Part shown: one piece after another, positions 35,158-44,601 of the stretch
Layout: every line of letters starts with the position of its first letter
How positions within the stretch are numbered: the first letter of the stretch is position 1
Assembly (NCBI RefSeq): GCF_001708445.1
Contig: NZ_CP015637.1
Coordinates: forward strand, 3,473,001-3,537,000
Direction of reading: 5' to 3'
Length of the DNA: 64,000 nucleotides
Origin: Pseudomonas fluorescens
Lineage (GTDB): Bacteria > Pseudomonadota > Gammaproteobacteria > Pseudomonadales > Pseudomonadaceae
Notes under the pieces: model-generated
Database searches by the model: none
Told to the model about the DNA's origin: nothing
The model's input: only the letters and a program-made list of their open reading frames with translations
Made by a program: the position numbers and the translations under genes

Positions 35158-36504
35158 GTGAAAAGCCATGCCTCCACGTTACTGGCCGAAGTACGGACCT
35201 TTCGCCAGAACCATCCCGACGTGCGTTACGTCGACCTGATCGCCCTGGACATCCCCGGGCATTTCTACGGCAAGCGCTACCCGGTGGAGATGCTGGAAAA
35301 AGTCGCCGCCGGCGGCCCATTGAAATTGCCGCAAAATGCCGTGCTGCTGGGAACTCAGGGCGGGCTGTTCAAGATCGGCGACTACTGCTTCAACGACGGC
35401 GACCCCGACGCCAACCGCCGCCTGGTGCCAGGCACGCTCAAGCCAGTGAGCTGGGAGAGCCAGCCCCTGGGGCAGATGCTGATCACCTCGGACGGCACCG
35501 AGGCGCCCATCGAATTCGAGCCTCGGGAAGTGTTGGCCAAGGTGCTGGAGCGTCTGCACCACAAAGGCATTCACCCGGTGGTCGCGTTTGAGCTGGAGTT
35601 CTACCTGTTCGACCGCAAGCTCGACAATGGCCTGCCGCAATATGCCCGTGACCCGTTGAGCGACGACGCCGATGACCAGCCCAACCTGCATATCGAACGG
35701 CTGTCACGTTTCTCGCAAGTGCTCGACGATATGGCGCAAACCGCCAAGGACCAGGGCATCGACATCACGGTGATCACCGCCGAACTCGGCCCTGGCCAGT
35801 TCGAGATCAACTTCGGCCACTTGGACGATGGCCTGCGTGCCGCCGACTGGGCCGCCCTGTTCTGCCGCAGCACCCGTGGCGTCGCGCTCAAGCATGGCTA
35901 CCGCGCCAGCTTCATGGCCAAGCCCTACCTGCAATTTCCCGGCAGCGGCATGCATGTGCATGTCAGCCTCTATGACGGCGCCGGCAATAACTTGCTCGCG
36001 GCGCACCAGCAGCAACCCCTGCGCCATGCCGTTGCCGGCTGCCTGGAGTTACTGCCGCACTGCATGCCGATATTCTCACCGAACCACAACGCCTTTCGCC
36101 GCCTGGGCGGTACGGTCAACGCGGCAACCCGTGCGAGCTGGGGCTTTGAAGACCGCGATGCGTGCGTGCGCATTCCCGAGTCCGACCCACGCAACCTGCG
36201 CATCGAACACCGCCTGGCCAGCGCCGATGCCAACCCGTACCTGGTGCTGGCGGCGATCCTGGCCGGGCTGGAACATGGGCTGGAGGCCAAGCGCGAACCC
36301 ATCACACCGCTGAACGAGGACCGCACCAGCGGCGCCGACTTCCCCCTGGAAATGCTCGACGCCGTGCGCGCCATGCAACATCACCCCGTGGTACGCGATA
36401 AGCTGGGGGCGGAATTTGTCGACGTGTACTGCGAAAACAAGCGTCAGGATCACTTGGCGTTTCAGCAAGAGATCAACGCGCGGGAGTACCGCTGGTTTCT
36501 CTAA
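35158..36504 (+). CDS. Glutamine synthetase-family protein, gamma-glutamylpolyamine synthetase-like
   Basis: 448 residues from GTG 35158 (AGGAG 7 nt upstream). GS-III/PuuA-type motifs: VVAFELEFYLFD (metal-binding Glu pair), GPGQFEINFGH, FMAKPYLQFPGSGMHVHVSL (metal His), and NAATRASWGFEDRDACVRIP, then NLRIEHRLASADANPYL. PuuA/SpuI ligate glutamate to putrescine or other amines with ATP. The partner regulator is PuuR-like. The substrate could be another amine or an ethanolamine-type compound. Confidence 0.85.
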   Translation: MKSHASTLLAEVRTFRQNHPDVRYVDLIALDIPGHFYGKRYPVEMLEKVAAGGPLKLPQNAVLLGTQGGLFKIGDYCFNDGDPDANRRLVPGTLKPVSWESQPLGQMLITSDGTEAPIEFEPREVLAKVLERLHHKGIHPVVAFELEFYLFDRKLDNGLPQYARDPLSDDADDQPNLHIERLSRFSQVLDDMAQTAKDQGIDITVITAELGPGQFEINFGHLDDGLRAADWAALFCRSTRGVALKHGYRASFMAKPYLQFPGSGMHVHVSLYDGAGNNLLAAHQQQPLRHAVAGCLELLPHCMPIFSPNHNAFRRLGGTVNAATRASWGFEDRDACVRIPESDPRNLRIEHRLASADANPYLVLAAILAGLEHGLEAKREPITPLNEDRTSGADFPLEMLDAVRAMQHHPVVRDKLGAEFVDVYCENKRQDHLAFQQEINAREYRWFL

Positions 36505-36522
36505 CCCCCACAGGAATCACCG

Positions 36523-37620
36523 ATGACCGACCAAAGCGCCCCGGCCCTCAAGGAAATCTTCAACGTCGAACGCCTGCAACACATCGCCACCGAAATGAGC
36601 GCGGTGTATCCGGCGTTCGACGCCAAGGGTTTCCTCAAGCATGCGAAGGCCGGGTTGGCCGAGTTGTCGGTGATGCAGCGCATGGCGCGGGTCAGCGAGA
36701 GCCTGCACGCGGTAATCGCGCTGGATTACCCGCAGACCCTGAAATTGCTCTACGCCTTGGCGCCGCGCCTGAACAGCGGGTTTGTCAGCCTGTTCCTGCC
36801 GCACTACGTGGCGAGTTACGGCCGGGATGACTTCAAGCGCTCCATGGCCGCGCTCAAATACTTCACCACGTTCGGTTCGGCCGAATTCGCTATCCGGCAC
36901 TTCCTGTTGCACGATTTCCACCGCACCCTGGCGGTGATGCAACAGTGGTCGCGGGATACCAACGAACACGTACGTCGCCTCGCCAGCGAGGGCTCGCGGC
37001 CACGCCTGCCCTGGTCGTTTCGCCTGGCCGAAGTGCAGGCCAACCCCGAGCTGTGCGCGTCGATCCTAGACAACCTCAAGGCCGACAGCAGCCTCTACGT
37101 GCGCAAGTCCGTGGCCAACCATCTCAACGACATCACCAAGGACCACCCGGACTGGGTGCTCAGCCTGATTGAAGGCTGGAACCTCGACAACCCCCACACC
37201 GCCTGGATTGCCCGCCATGCACTGCGCAGCCTGATCAAGCAAGGCAACACCCGGGCACTGACGATCATGGGCGCAGGGGCCAAGGCCGAGGTGAAGATTC
37301 ATCATTTGAACGTCTCCCCGGCGGTCATCAAACTGGGCGAGCGCATCAACCTGTCGTTCAGCCTGGAGTCCACCGCCGCCACCGCGCAAAAGCTGGTGGT
37401 GGACTACGCCATCGACTATGTCAAAAGCGCCGGCCACAGCGCGGCCAAGGTGTTCAAGCTCAAGGCCTTCACGCTGGCGGCGGGTGAACATCAACGCATC
37501 AGCCGCGAGCAGCACATCCGCGAACTGACCACGCGTAAGCACTACCCTGGCAGGCATAAGGTGCATGTGCTGGTGAATGGGGAGCGATTGGGCAGTGCGG
37601 AATTCGTATTGCGCGATTGA
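36523..37620 (+). CDS. AlkC-like DNA alkylation repair protein
   Basis: 365 residues. HEAT-like helical repeats through residue ~260 (LKYFTTFGSAEFAIRHFLLHD, WSRDTNEHVRRLASEGSRPRLPW, VRKSVANHLNDITKDHPDWVL), then an Ig-like beta domain (HHLNVSPAVIKLGERINLSFSL). AlkC proteins with such a tail are DNA glycosylases for N3-alkylpurines. The block ASEGSRPRLPW is the family's typical DNA-contact loop. It follows the GS-like gene by 18 bp but is functionally unrelated. Confidence 0.88.
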   Translation: MTDQSAPALKEIFNVERLQHIATEMSAVYPAFDAKGFLKHAKAGLAELSVMQRMARVSESLHAVIALDYPQTLKLLYALAPRLNSGFVSLFLPHYVASYGRDDFKRSMAALKYFTTFGSAEFAIRHFLLHDFHRTLAVMQQWSRDTNEHVRRLASEGSRPRLPWSFRLAEVQANPELCASILDNLKADSSLYVRKSVANHLNDITKDHPDWVLSLIEGWNLDNPHTAWIARHALRSLIKQGNTRALTIMGAGAKAEVKIHHLNVSPAVIKLGERINLSFSLESTAATAQKLVVDYAIDYVKSAGHSAAKVFKLKAFTLAAGEHQRISREQHIRELTTRKHYPGRHKVHVLVNGERLGSAEFVLRD

Positions 37621-37647
37621 CTCGATTCAACCAACGCCACCCATCAA

Positions 37648-37984
37648 AGTGGGAGGGGGGCTTGCCCATGACCGAATTTTTGTGGCGAACGGGCTTGTTG
37701 TGGCGAGCGGGCTTGCCCCGCGTTGGGCTGCGAAGCAGCCCCAATAAAGCAGAATGCGGTGTATCAGATATTGCCGGGGCGGCTGGTCTTGGGGCTGCTT
37801 CGCAGCCCAACGCGGGGCAAGCCCGCTCGCCACAACAAGCCTACTAGCCACAACAAGCCCGCTTGCCACAATAAGCCTGCTAGCCACAACAAGCCCGCTT
37901 GCCACAATAAGCCCGCTCGCCACAGGGGCTCCAGTTTGCTGCGCGACAGCGCCAAGTTGGAGATTTAGCGGAGCCTCCCACATT
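37648..37984. repeat. Nested REP/REPIN element with 18-bp tandem units
   Basis: The outer pair AGTGGGAGG (37648-37656) and CCTCCCACA (37974-37982) encloses an inner inverted pair. The inner left side has two 18-bp units (37681-37716, TGTGGCGA...CGGGCTTG). The core carries CTGCGAAGCAGCCCC (about 37729-37743) and GGGGCTGCTTCGCAG. The inner right side has six 18-bp units (37817-37924) alternating GCAAGCCCGCTCGCCACA and ACAAGCCTACTAGCCACA types. Non-coding, 379 bp between AlkC and the LysR gene. Confidence 0.85.
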
Positions 37985-37999
37985 GTTGATCCGGTTTCT

Positions 38000-38893
38000 T
38001 CAGTTGGATTCGCCGAGCAGCAGCGGCTGCTCCCGCGCGCACAACTCCACCACGTAATCCCACAACACCCGCAGCCGCACCGACTTGTGCAACTCCCTGC
38101 GCGAGCTGATCCAGTAGCTGCGCTGAATCCCCTCCCCCGGCAGCAACGGCACCAGGTCGGGGTCGCCGGCGGCCATGAAGCACGGCAACACGGCAATCCC
38201 CAACCCCGAGCGTGCCGCCTGGTGCTGGGCGATCACACTGGTGCTGTGGAACACCACCTTGGGGTTACGGCAGAAACTGCTAAGGAACTTCAATTCCTGG
38301 CTGAACAGCAGGTCGTCGACATAATCGATCCATGAATGGGCCGCGAGGTCTTCGCGTTTTTCAATCGGTGGCGTGCGCGCCAGGTAGGCGCGGCTGGCGT
38401 AGAGGGCCAGGCGGTAGTCGGTGAGCTTGCGCGTTACCAGTTGGTCGACGCTGGGGCGTTCGAGGTGAATACTGATTTCCGCTTCGCGGTTGAGAATGCT
38501 GACAAAGCGCGGCACCGCCACCAGCTCGACTTCCAACCCTGGGTAGCGCTCGAACAGCCCGCCCATGCGGCTGGCGAGGAACATCACGCCCAGGCCCTCG
38601 GCCACGCCCAGGCGGATCTTGCCTAGCGGGGCGGCGCTGTGGGTGAGTTCGTCTTCGGCCAGCAGCGCGACGTTTTCCATGGCTTCGGCGTGCTTGAGCA
38701 AGGCTTCGCCAGCAGGCGTCAGCTCGTAGCCCTGGGCGTGCTGCACAAACAACGCCGTACCCAGGCTTTTCTCGATGGCCTCGATATGCCGCGCCACCGT
38801 GGCGTGGGTAGTTTTCAGGCGCTGTGCGGCAGTCAGCAGGCGGCCGCTGCGCTGCAACTCCAGGAAATACCGCAGGTCATTCCAGTCGAACAT
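38000..38893 (-). CDS. LysR-family transcriptional regulator
   Basis: 297 residues from ATG 38893 (MFDWNDLRYFLELQRSGRLLTAAQRL). The winged helix-turn-helix TAAQRLKTTHATVARHIEAIEKSLG lies at residues ~20-45, and the substrate-binding domain begins near 90 (KIRLGVAEGLGVMFL). Divergent from the GMC oxidoreductase, whose gene it probably regulates. The ATG is preceded by AGGCGAC. Confidence 0.9.
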   Translation of the reverse strand: MFDWNDLRYFLELQRSGRLLTAAQRLKTTHATVARHIEAIEKSLGTALFVQHAQGYELTPAGEALLKHAEAMENVALLAEDELTHSAAPLGKIRLGVAEGLGVMFLASRMGGLFERYPGLEVELVAVPRFVSILNREAEISIHLERPSVDQLVTRKLTDYRLALYASRAYLARTPPIEKREDLAAHSWIDYVDDLLFSQELKFLSSFCRNPKVVFHSTSVIAQHQAARSGLGIAVLPCFMAAGDPDLVPLLPGEGIQRSYWISSRRELHKSVRLRVLWDYVVELCAREQPLLLGESN

Positions 38894-39009
38894 GTCGCCT
38901 TTCTCCCTTGGGCATAAATAATGACTTAAGCCTCGCCACAACAAGCTCGTTCGCCAAAGGGGCTGGCGCCTACCGGCAGCGCTGTTTAAAAACGCACAGC
39001 AGCTGGGTA

Positions 39010-39040
39010 AAAACTAACATTTTTAAGACGAAAACTAACA
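39010..39040. promoter_or_regulatory. Direct repeat in the LysR/GMC divergent promoter
   Basis: AAAACTAACA occurs at 39010-39019 and 39031-39040, 21 bp apart (two helical turns), about 40 bp before the GMC start. A candidate binding site for the divergent LysR regulator or part of the promoter. Confidence 0.4.
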
Positions 39041-39080
39041 ACTAGGATGGAGCCAATAAGAAAAACAAGCGAGACCTCAG

Positions 39081-40751
39081 ATGCCCATTGCAGCTGCGCA
39101 ATACGATTACGTGGTAGTAGGCGCCGGCCCCGCGGGTTGCCTGCTGGCCAATCGACTGTCCGCCAACCCCGCCCACCGCGTGCTGCTGCTCGAAGCCGGT
39201 GGTCGCGACAATTACCCCTGGATCCATATCCCCGTCGGCTACCTGTTCTGTATCGGTAACCCGCGCACCGACTGGTGCTTCAAGACCGAAGCCCAGGAGG
39301 GCCTGCAAGGCCGCGCCCTGAGTTATCCACGCGGCAAGGTGCTGGGGGGCTGTTCCTCCATCAACGGCATGATCTACATGCGCGGCCAGGCCCAGGACTA
39401 TGACGGCTGGGCGGCGGCAGGCAACGCCGGCTGGGCCTGGAAAGACGTGCTGCCGCTGTTCAAGCAGAGCGAAAACCATTTTGCCGGCGGCTCGGAATTC
39501 CACAGCGATGGCGGCGAATGGCGGGTAGAACAACAACGATTGTCGTGGCCGATCCTGGATGCGTTTCGCGACGCCGCGGCGCAGAGCGGCATTGCCAACA
39601 TCAGCGACTTCAACCAAGGCGATAACGAAGGCTGCGGCTACTTTCAGGTCAATCAGAAGGCCGGGGTACGCTGGAATGCGGCCAAGGCATTTCTCAAGCC
39701 GATCCGCCAACGGCCTAACCTGACCGTGCTGACCGAGGTGGAGGTCGACCGTGTGCTGCTGGAGAACGGCCGCGCCTCCAAGGTACTCGGGCGCCAGCAC
39801 GGCCAGCAGGTCAGTTGGGAAGCCCGCAAGGAGATCGTGCTATGCGCCGGCTCCGTCGGTTCGCCGGGTATCCTGCAACGCTCGGGAATCGGCCCCGCCC
39901 ATGTGCTCAAGCCGCTGGGCATTGACGTGGTGCATGAACTGCCGGGTGTCGGCGGCAACCTGCAAGACCACTTGCAACTGCGGCTGATCTACAAGCTGGA
40001 AAACGCCCGCACCTTGAACCAGATCGCCGGCACCGTGTGGGGCAAGATGGGCATGGGCCTGCGCTACCTGTATGACCGCAGCGGCCCGCTGTCGATGGCG
40101 CCCAGCCAGCTCGGTGCGTTTGCCCGCTCCGGCCCGGAACAGACCTCGGCCAACCTTGAATACCATGTACAGCCGCTGTCCCTGGAGCGTTTTGGCGAGC
40201 CGCTGCATGCCTTCCCGGCCTTTACCGCGTCGGTCTGCGACCTGCGCCCGCACAGCCGTGGCCGCATCGATATCCGCTCAGCCAACCCGGCGGATGCACC
40301 GCTGATCCAGCCCAATTACCTCAGCCATCCGGAAGACTTGCGCGTCGCTGCCGATGCCATTCGCCTGACCCGGCGCATTGTGGCGGCGCCGGCCCTCAGC
40401 CAGTTCAAACCCGTGGAGTACCTGCCCGGCGATGCGTTGCAAACCGAAGAGCAACTGCACGAAGCCGCCGCGCGCATCGGAACGACTATCTTCCATCCCG
40501 TGGGCACCTGCCGCATGGGCGATGACAAGGACGCGGTGGTCGACGCGCAACTGCGCGTGCATGGCGTGCCCGGCCTGCGCATCGCCGATGCCTCGATCAT
40601 GCCGCGCATTACATCCGGCAATACCTGTTCACCGACGCTGATGATCGCCGAGAAAGCCGCGCAGTTGATCCTTTCACCGAATACTGCAGGAGCCAGCAGC
40701 CAACTCGAGAAAAATGCAAAGGCGCCACGTTCAGCCAGGTTTCCCGCGTAA
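39081..40751 (+). CDS. GMC-family FAD oxidoreductase (choline/alcohol dehydrogenase-like)
   Basis: 556 residues. FAD-binding YVVVGAGPAGCLLANRLS at the N-terminus; GMC signature 1 YPRGKVLGGCSSINGMIYMRG; signature 2 GSVGSPGILQRSGIGP; C-terminal FHPVGTCRMG with the catalytic His, and ITSGNTCSPTLMIAEKAAQLI. Likely oxidises an alcohol. The last ~25 residues lie past the normal end, and the stop TAA is part of a dispersed intergenic repeat (40745-40775). It probably forms one unit with the downstream MHS transporter, which would import the substrate. Confidence 0.9.
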   Translation: MPIAAAQYDYVVVGAGPAGCLLANRLSANPAHRVLLLEAGGRDNYPWIHIPVGYLFCIGNPRTDWCFKTEAQEGLQGRALSYPRGKVLGGCSSINGMIYMRGQAQDYDGWAAAGNAGWAWKDVLPLFKQSENHFAGGSEFHSDGGEWRVEQQRLSWPILDAFRDAAAQSGIANISDFNQGDNEGCGYFQVNQKAGVRWNAAKAFLKPIRQRPNLTVLTEVEVDRVLLENGRASKVLGRQHGQQVSWEARKEIVLCAGSVGSPGILQRSGIGPAHVLKPLGIDVVHELPGVGGNLQDHLQLRLIYKLENARTLNQIAGTVWGKMGMGLRYLYDRSGPLSMAPSQLGAFARSGPEQTSANLEYHVQPLSLERFGEPLHAFPAFTASVCDLRPHSRGRIDIRSANPADAPLIQPNYLSHPEDLRVAADAIRLTRRIVAAPALSQFKPVEYLPGDALQTEEQLHEAAARIGTTIFHPVGTCRMGDDKDAVVDAQLRVHGVPGLRIADASIMPRITSGNTCSPTLMIAEKAAQLILSPNTAGASSQLEKNAKAPRSARFPA

Positions 40752-40775
40752 TCGTTGACGATTTTCGCGAGCAAG
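40745..40775. repeat. Dispersed intergenic repeat, copy 1
   Basis: The 31-bp sequence CGCGTAATCGTTGACG...TTCGCGAGCAAG recurs at 55858-55888 with two mismatches. In both places it overlaps the 3' end of a coding frame. Confidence 0.7.
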
Positions 40776-40866
40776 TCCGCTCCTGCTGAGGAACGGAAAA
40801 CAGACCGGCGCCGAGGTTGGCGCCGACAGTGGAACAACAATAAATAATCACTGTGAGGGATACCCG

Positions 40867-42489
40867 ATGTCAGAACATGCTCAAGTCCTGGGCTCGGCGG
40901 TCAGCCCGAGTACCGCCAGCGAATCAAGGAAAGTCATTTTCGCCTCGTCCCTGGGGACGGTGTTCGAGTGGTATGACTTCTTCCTCTACGGCGCCCTGGC
41001 GGCGGTGATCAGCAAACAGTTCTTTGCCGGGGTCAACGACACCACGGCGTTTATCTTTGCCCTGATGGCCTTTGCTGCCGGCTTTGTCGTACGACCGTTC
41101 GGCGCCCTGGTATTCGGTCGCCTGGGCGACATGATCGGACGCAAATACACCTTTCTCGTCACCATCATCCTGATGGGCGTCGCGACCTTTTGCGTCGGGC
41201 TGTTGCCCACTTACGCCAGCATCGGCATCGCGGCGCCGATCATCCTGATCGTGCTGCGCATGCTGCAAGGCCTGGCGCTGGGTGGTGAATATGGCGGTGC
41301 GGCCACCTATGTCGCCGAACATGCGCCGGTCGGCAAACGCGGTCTCCACACCAGCTGGATTCAATCCACTGCCACCCTCGGCCTGCTGCTCTCGCTGCTG
41401 GTGGTGCTGGCATGCCGTTACTTCACCGGTGACCAGTTCGAAGTCTGGGGCTGGCGCATTCCGTTCCTGTTTTCCATCGTACTGCTGGGCATTTCCACCT
41501 GGATCCGCATGAGCCTGCATGAGTCACCCGCCTTCCTGAAGATGAAAGAGGAAGGCAAGGCGAGCAAGGCGCCGATCCGTGAGTCCTTCGGCAAATGGGA
41601 AAACCTCAAGGTGGTGCTGATTGCGCTGTTCAGCATCAACGGCGGGCAAGCGGTGACCTTCTACGCGGCGCAGTTTTATGTGCTGTTCTTCCTCACGCAG
41701 TTCCTGAAGATGGACCCGGCCCTGGCCAACATGCTGTTGATCATCAGCGTCGTGATCGGGGCGCCGTTCTTTATCTTCTTTGGCTGGCTCTCGGACAAGG
41801 TTGGACGCAAGCCGGTGCTGATGCTCGGCCTACTGCTGGCCACCGCGTTGTACTTCCCGATCTTCAAGAGCCTGGCGCACTACACCAACCCGGCGATGGA
41901 CCAGGCCAGCCACCAGGCGCCAATCACCGTACTGGCCGACCCGGCCACCTGCACCTTCCAGTTCGACCCGGTAGGCAAGGCGCGTTTCGACAGCCCCTGC
42001 GACAAGGTCAAGACCTTCCTGGTCAAGCAAGGCCTGCCCTACAGCAGCGCCGCCGCCCCGGCCGGCAGCCCGGTGCAAGTGAGCGTGGGTGAAGTGCGTA
42101 TCGATGGTTTTGACGAAGCCGCCCTGCGTGGCGCGGTGGCGCTGGCGGGTTATCCGACTTCGGCGGATGTGGCCCAGGTCAACAAGGTGATGGTGGTGGT
42201 GCTGATCGTCGCGCTGATCCTGATCGCAGCCATGTGCTACGGCCCGCTGGCGGCACTGATGGTGGAACTGTTCCCGACGCGCATCCGCTACACCTCGATG
42301 TCCCTGCCTTACCACATCGGTAACGGCTGGTTTGGTGGGTTCCTGCCAACCGTGTCGTTTGCCCTGGTGGTGTACACCGGCGATATCTTCTATGGCCTGT
42401 GGTACCCGGTAGCGGTGACTGGCGTTAGCCTGATCGTGGGGATGTTCTGCCTCAAGGAAACGCGGCATGTGGATATCGATAACAACTAA
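40867..42489 (+). CDS. MFS transporter, metabolite:H+ symporter (MHS) family
   Basis: 540 residues with twelve hydrophobic segments. N-terminal MHS signature GTVFEWYDFFLYGALAAVI, RPFGALVFGRLGDMIGRKYTF (motif A), GLALGGEYGGAATYVAEHAP, and GWLSDKVGRKPVLML between helices 8 and 9. A soluble ~95-residue insert (~350-440) separates helices 9-10 from the last ones (MCYGPLAALMVELFPTRIRYT), as in ShiA/ProP-like subgroups with extended loops. Follows the GMC gene by 115 bp. Confidence 0.9.
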   Translation: MSEHAQVLGSAVSPSTASESRKVIFASSLGTVFEWYDFFLYGALAAVISKQFFAGVNDTTAFIFALMAFAAGFVVRPFGALVFGRLGDMIGRKYTFLVTIILMGVATFCVGLLPTYASIGIAAPIILIVLRMLQGLALGGEYGGAATYVAEHAPVGKRGLHTSWIQSTATLGLLLSLLVVLACRYFTGDQFEVWGWRIPFLFSIVLLGISTWIRMSLHESPAFLKMKEEGKASKAPIRESFGKWENLKVVLIALFSINGGQAVTFYAAQFYVLFFLTQFLKMDPALANMLLIISVVIGAPFFIFFGWLSDKVGRKPVLMLGLLLATALYFPIFKSLAHYTNPAMDQASHQAPITVLADPATCTFQFDPVGKARFDSPCDKVKTFLVKQGLPYSSAAAPAGSPVQVSVGEVRIDGFDEAALRGAVALAGYPTSADVAQVNKVMVVVLIVALILIAAMCYGPLAALMVELFPTRIRYTSMSLPYHIGNGWFGGFLPTVSFALVVYTGDIFYGLWYPVAVTGVSLIVGMFCLKETRHVDIDNN

Positions 42490-42517
42490 ACCGATCTTCT
42501 GAACACAGGAGATCCCC

Positions 42518-42546
42518 TGTGGGAGGCTGCCCCTCCCACATTTTTT
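42518..42546 (+). terminator. Intrinsic terminator of the MHS transporter, REP-derived
   Basis: TGTGGGAGG (42518-42526) pairs with CCTCCCACA (42532-42540), followed by TTTTTT. The arms are the outer arms of the local REP family, so a half REPIN seems to have been recruited as terminator. Confidence 0.8.
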
Positions 42547-42651
42547 CCAGCGCCACACAAATAGCTGTATATCCATCCATATAAAGGTTGATCATTTCCC
42601 GTCTTTTGCCCATCCTGCTCCCCATTCAACTCTGTATCGAATGGGCTGACC

Positions 42652-44601
42652 ATGCGGCTGTTCCTCTGTGAAAAACCCTCCCAGGCCAAGGATATCGCGG
42701 CCGTGCTCGGCGCCAGTCGCCGTGGCGACGGTTGCTGGCTGGGCAGCGGAGTCACCGTCACCTGGTGCATCGGCCACCTGCTGGAAACCGCCCCGCCCGA
42801 CGCCTACGACGCCAAGTACAAACGCTGGGTGCTCGCCGATCTGCCGATCGTCCCGCAAACATGGAAAATGCGGGTCAAGCCCAAGACCGCCAGCCAATTC
42901 AAGGCGGTCAAGCGCCTGCTGGGGGAAGCCCAGGAACTGGTGATCGCCACCGACGCCGACCGTGAAGGCGAAATGATCGCCCGGGAACTGGTGGAACATT
43001 GCCGTTATCGCGGGCCGATCCAGCGGCTATGGTTGTCGGCGCTGGACGACGCCTCCATTCGCAAGGCCCTGGCCGCACTCAAGCCCGGTGCCGAGACCTT
43101 CAGCCTGTATCACTCGGCGTTGGGCCGCTCCCGCGCCGACTGGCTGATCGGCATGAACATGAGCCGCCTGTTTACCTTGCTCGGCCGTCAATCCGGCTAC
43201 CAAGGCGTGCTGCCAGTGGGGCGCGTGCAAACCCCGACGTTGCGCCTGGTGGTGGACCGCGACCGCAGCATCGCCGACTTCGTGCCGGTGGCGTACTGGG
43301 CGATCGATGTCGACCTGCGTCATGAGCACATGACGTTCACCGCCCAATGGCGCGCCGCCGAGGACGCCTGTGACGACCAGGGCCGCTGCCTCAACCCGCA
43401 ACTCGCCCGGGACGCCGCCGACGCCATGACCCAGGCCGCCCGCGCACAGTTGGTGAAGTTGCGCACCGAACGCATGCGCGAAGTGGCCCCCCTGCCCTTC
43501 GACCTGGGCACCCTGCAGGAAATCTGCTCGAAGAAGCTCGGGCTCGGCGCCCAGGAAACCCTGGATATCGCCCAATCCCTCTACGAAACCTACAAGGTCA
43601 TCACCTACCCGCGCAGTGACTGCGGCTACCTGCCATTGAGCCAGCACAGCGAAGCGCCGAAGATTCTCGCCGCGCTGGGCCGCGCGGATGCGGCAGTGAA
43701 CGAGTTGATGCCGCATATCGACCCCCAGCGCCGCTCACGAGCCTGGAATGATGCCAAGGTCAGCGCCCACCACGGCATCATTCCCACCGGGGCAGGCAAG
43801 GACGTTGGCCAACTCACCGGCAAGCACCGCGCGGTCTACACCCTTATTCGCGCGCGCTACCTGGCGCAGTTTCTGTCCAACCACGAATACGATCGCACCC
43901 AGGCGGATTTCGACTGCGCGGGCCAGGCGTTACGCGCGGTGGGCAAAGTCGTGATCGAAGCGGGGTGGAAACGGGCCTTGCCCGAAGCCCTCGCACCGGC
44001 CAAGGGGCGCGAAGCCCCGGCCCCCCAGGCCTTGCCAACACTGGTGCAAGGCCAGGAATACGCAGTGGCCAAGGTCAACCTGAAGGACCTGTGGACCCAA
44101 CCGCCCAAGCCCTTCACCGAAGGCGACCTGATCAAGGCGATGAAAAACGTCGCGAAACTGGTGGAAGACCCACTGCTCAAACAAAAACTCAAGGACACCA
44201 CCGGCATCGGCACCGAGGCCACCCGCGCCGGCATTATCCAAGGGTTGCTCGACCGGGGTTACCTGGTGAAGAACGGCAAGGCACTGTCGGCAACCCCGGC
44301 AGCCTTCAGCCTGATCGACGCGGTACCCCGCGCCATCGCCGACCCCGGCACCACCGCGATCTGGGAGCAGGCGTTGGACATGGTGCAAAGCGGCGAGATG
44401 AGCCTGGAAGAATTCGTCGCCAAACAGGCGGCCTGGATGAGCAAGCAGGTGGCGCGCTGCAACGGCATGCGCATGACCATCATGGGGCCGGCCAGCCCGG
44501 CGGGCCGAGGCGCCGCACCGTGGAAAAAGAAGCGCAAGGCCGCACCCCGCAAGACCGCCGGCAGCCCCAAGCGCGGCAAAAAGCCGGCGAATGCGGGATG
44601 A
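42652..44601 (+). CDS. topB: DNA topoisomerase III
   Basis: 649-residue type IA topoisomerase that decatenates DNA through a 5'-phosphotyrosine. TOPRIM at the N-terminus (MRLFLCEKPSQAKDIA, IATDADREGEMIA); GRSRADWLIGMNMSRL; the catalytic Tyr in KVITYPRSDCGYLP; and HHGIIPTG. The C-terminal ~45 residues are basic and Lys/Arg-rich, for DNA binding. Its stop overlaps a 27-codon ORF. Confidence 0.95.
   Translation: MRLFLCEKPSQAKDIAAVLGASRRGDGCWLGSGVTVTWCIGHLLETAPPDAYDAKYKRWVLADLPIVPQTWKMRVKPKTASQFKAVKRLLGEAQELVIATDADREGEMIARELVEHCRYRGPIQRLWLSALDDASIRKALAALKPGAETFSLYHSALGRSRADWLIGMNMSRLFTLLGRQSGYQGVLPVGRVQTPTLRLVVDRDRSIADFVPVAYWAIDVDLRHEHMTFTAQWRAAEDACDDQGRCLNPQLARDAADAMTQAARAQLVKLRTERMREVAPLPFDLGTLQEICSKKLGLGAQETLDIAQSLYETYKVITYPRSDCGYLPLSQHSEAPKILAALGRADAAVNELMPHIDPQRRSRAWNDAKVSAHHGIIPTGAGKDVGQLTGKHRAVYTLIRARYLAQFLSNHEYDRTQADFDCAGQALRAVGKVVIEAGWKRALPEALAPAKGREAPAPQALPTLVQGQEYAVAKVNLKDLWTQPPKPFTEGDLIKAMKNVAKLVEDPLLKQKLKDTTGIGTEATRAGIIQGLLDRGYLVKNGKALSATPAAFSLIDAVPRAIADPGTTAIWEQALDMVQSGEMSLEEFVAKQAAWMSKQVARCNGMRMTIMGPASPAGRGAAPWKKKRKAAPRKTAGSPKRGKKPANAG

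Noticed and set aside
37817..37924. Tandem 18-bp units that could be mistaken for a CRISPR array
   Set aside because: Units are contiguous without unique spacers, are only 18 bp long, and match the tips of the local REP family; no cas genes are present.
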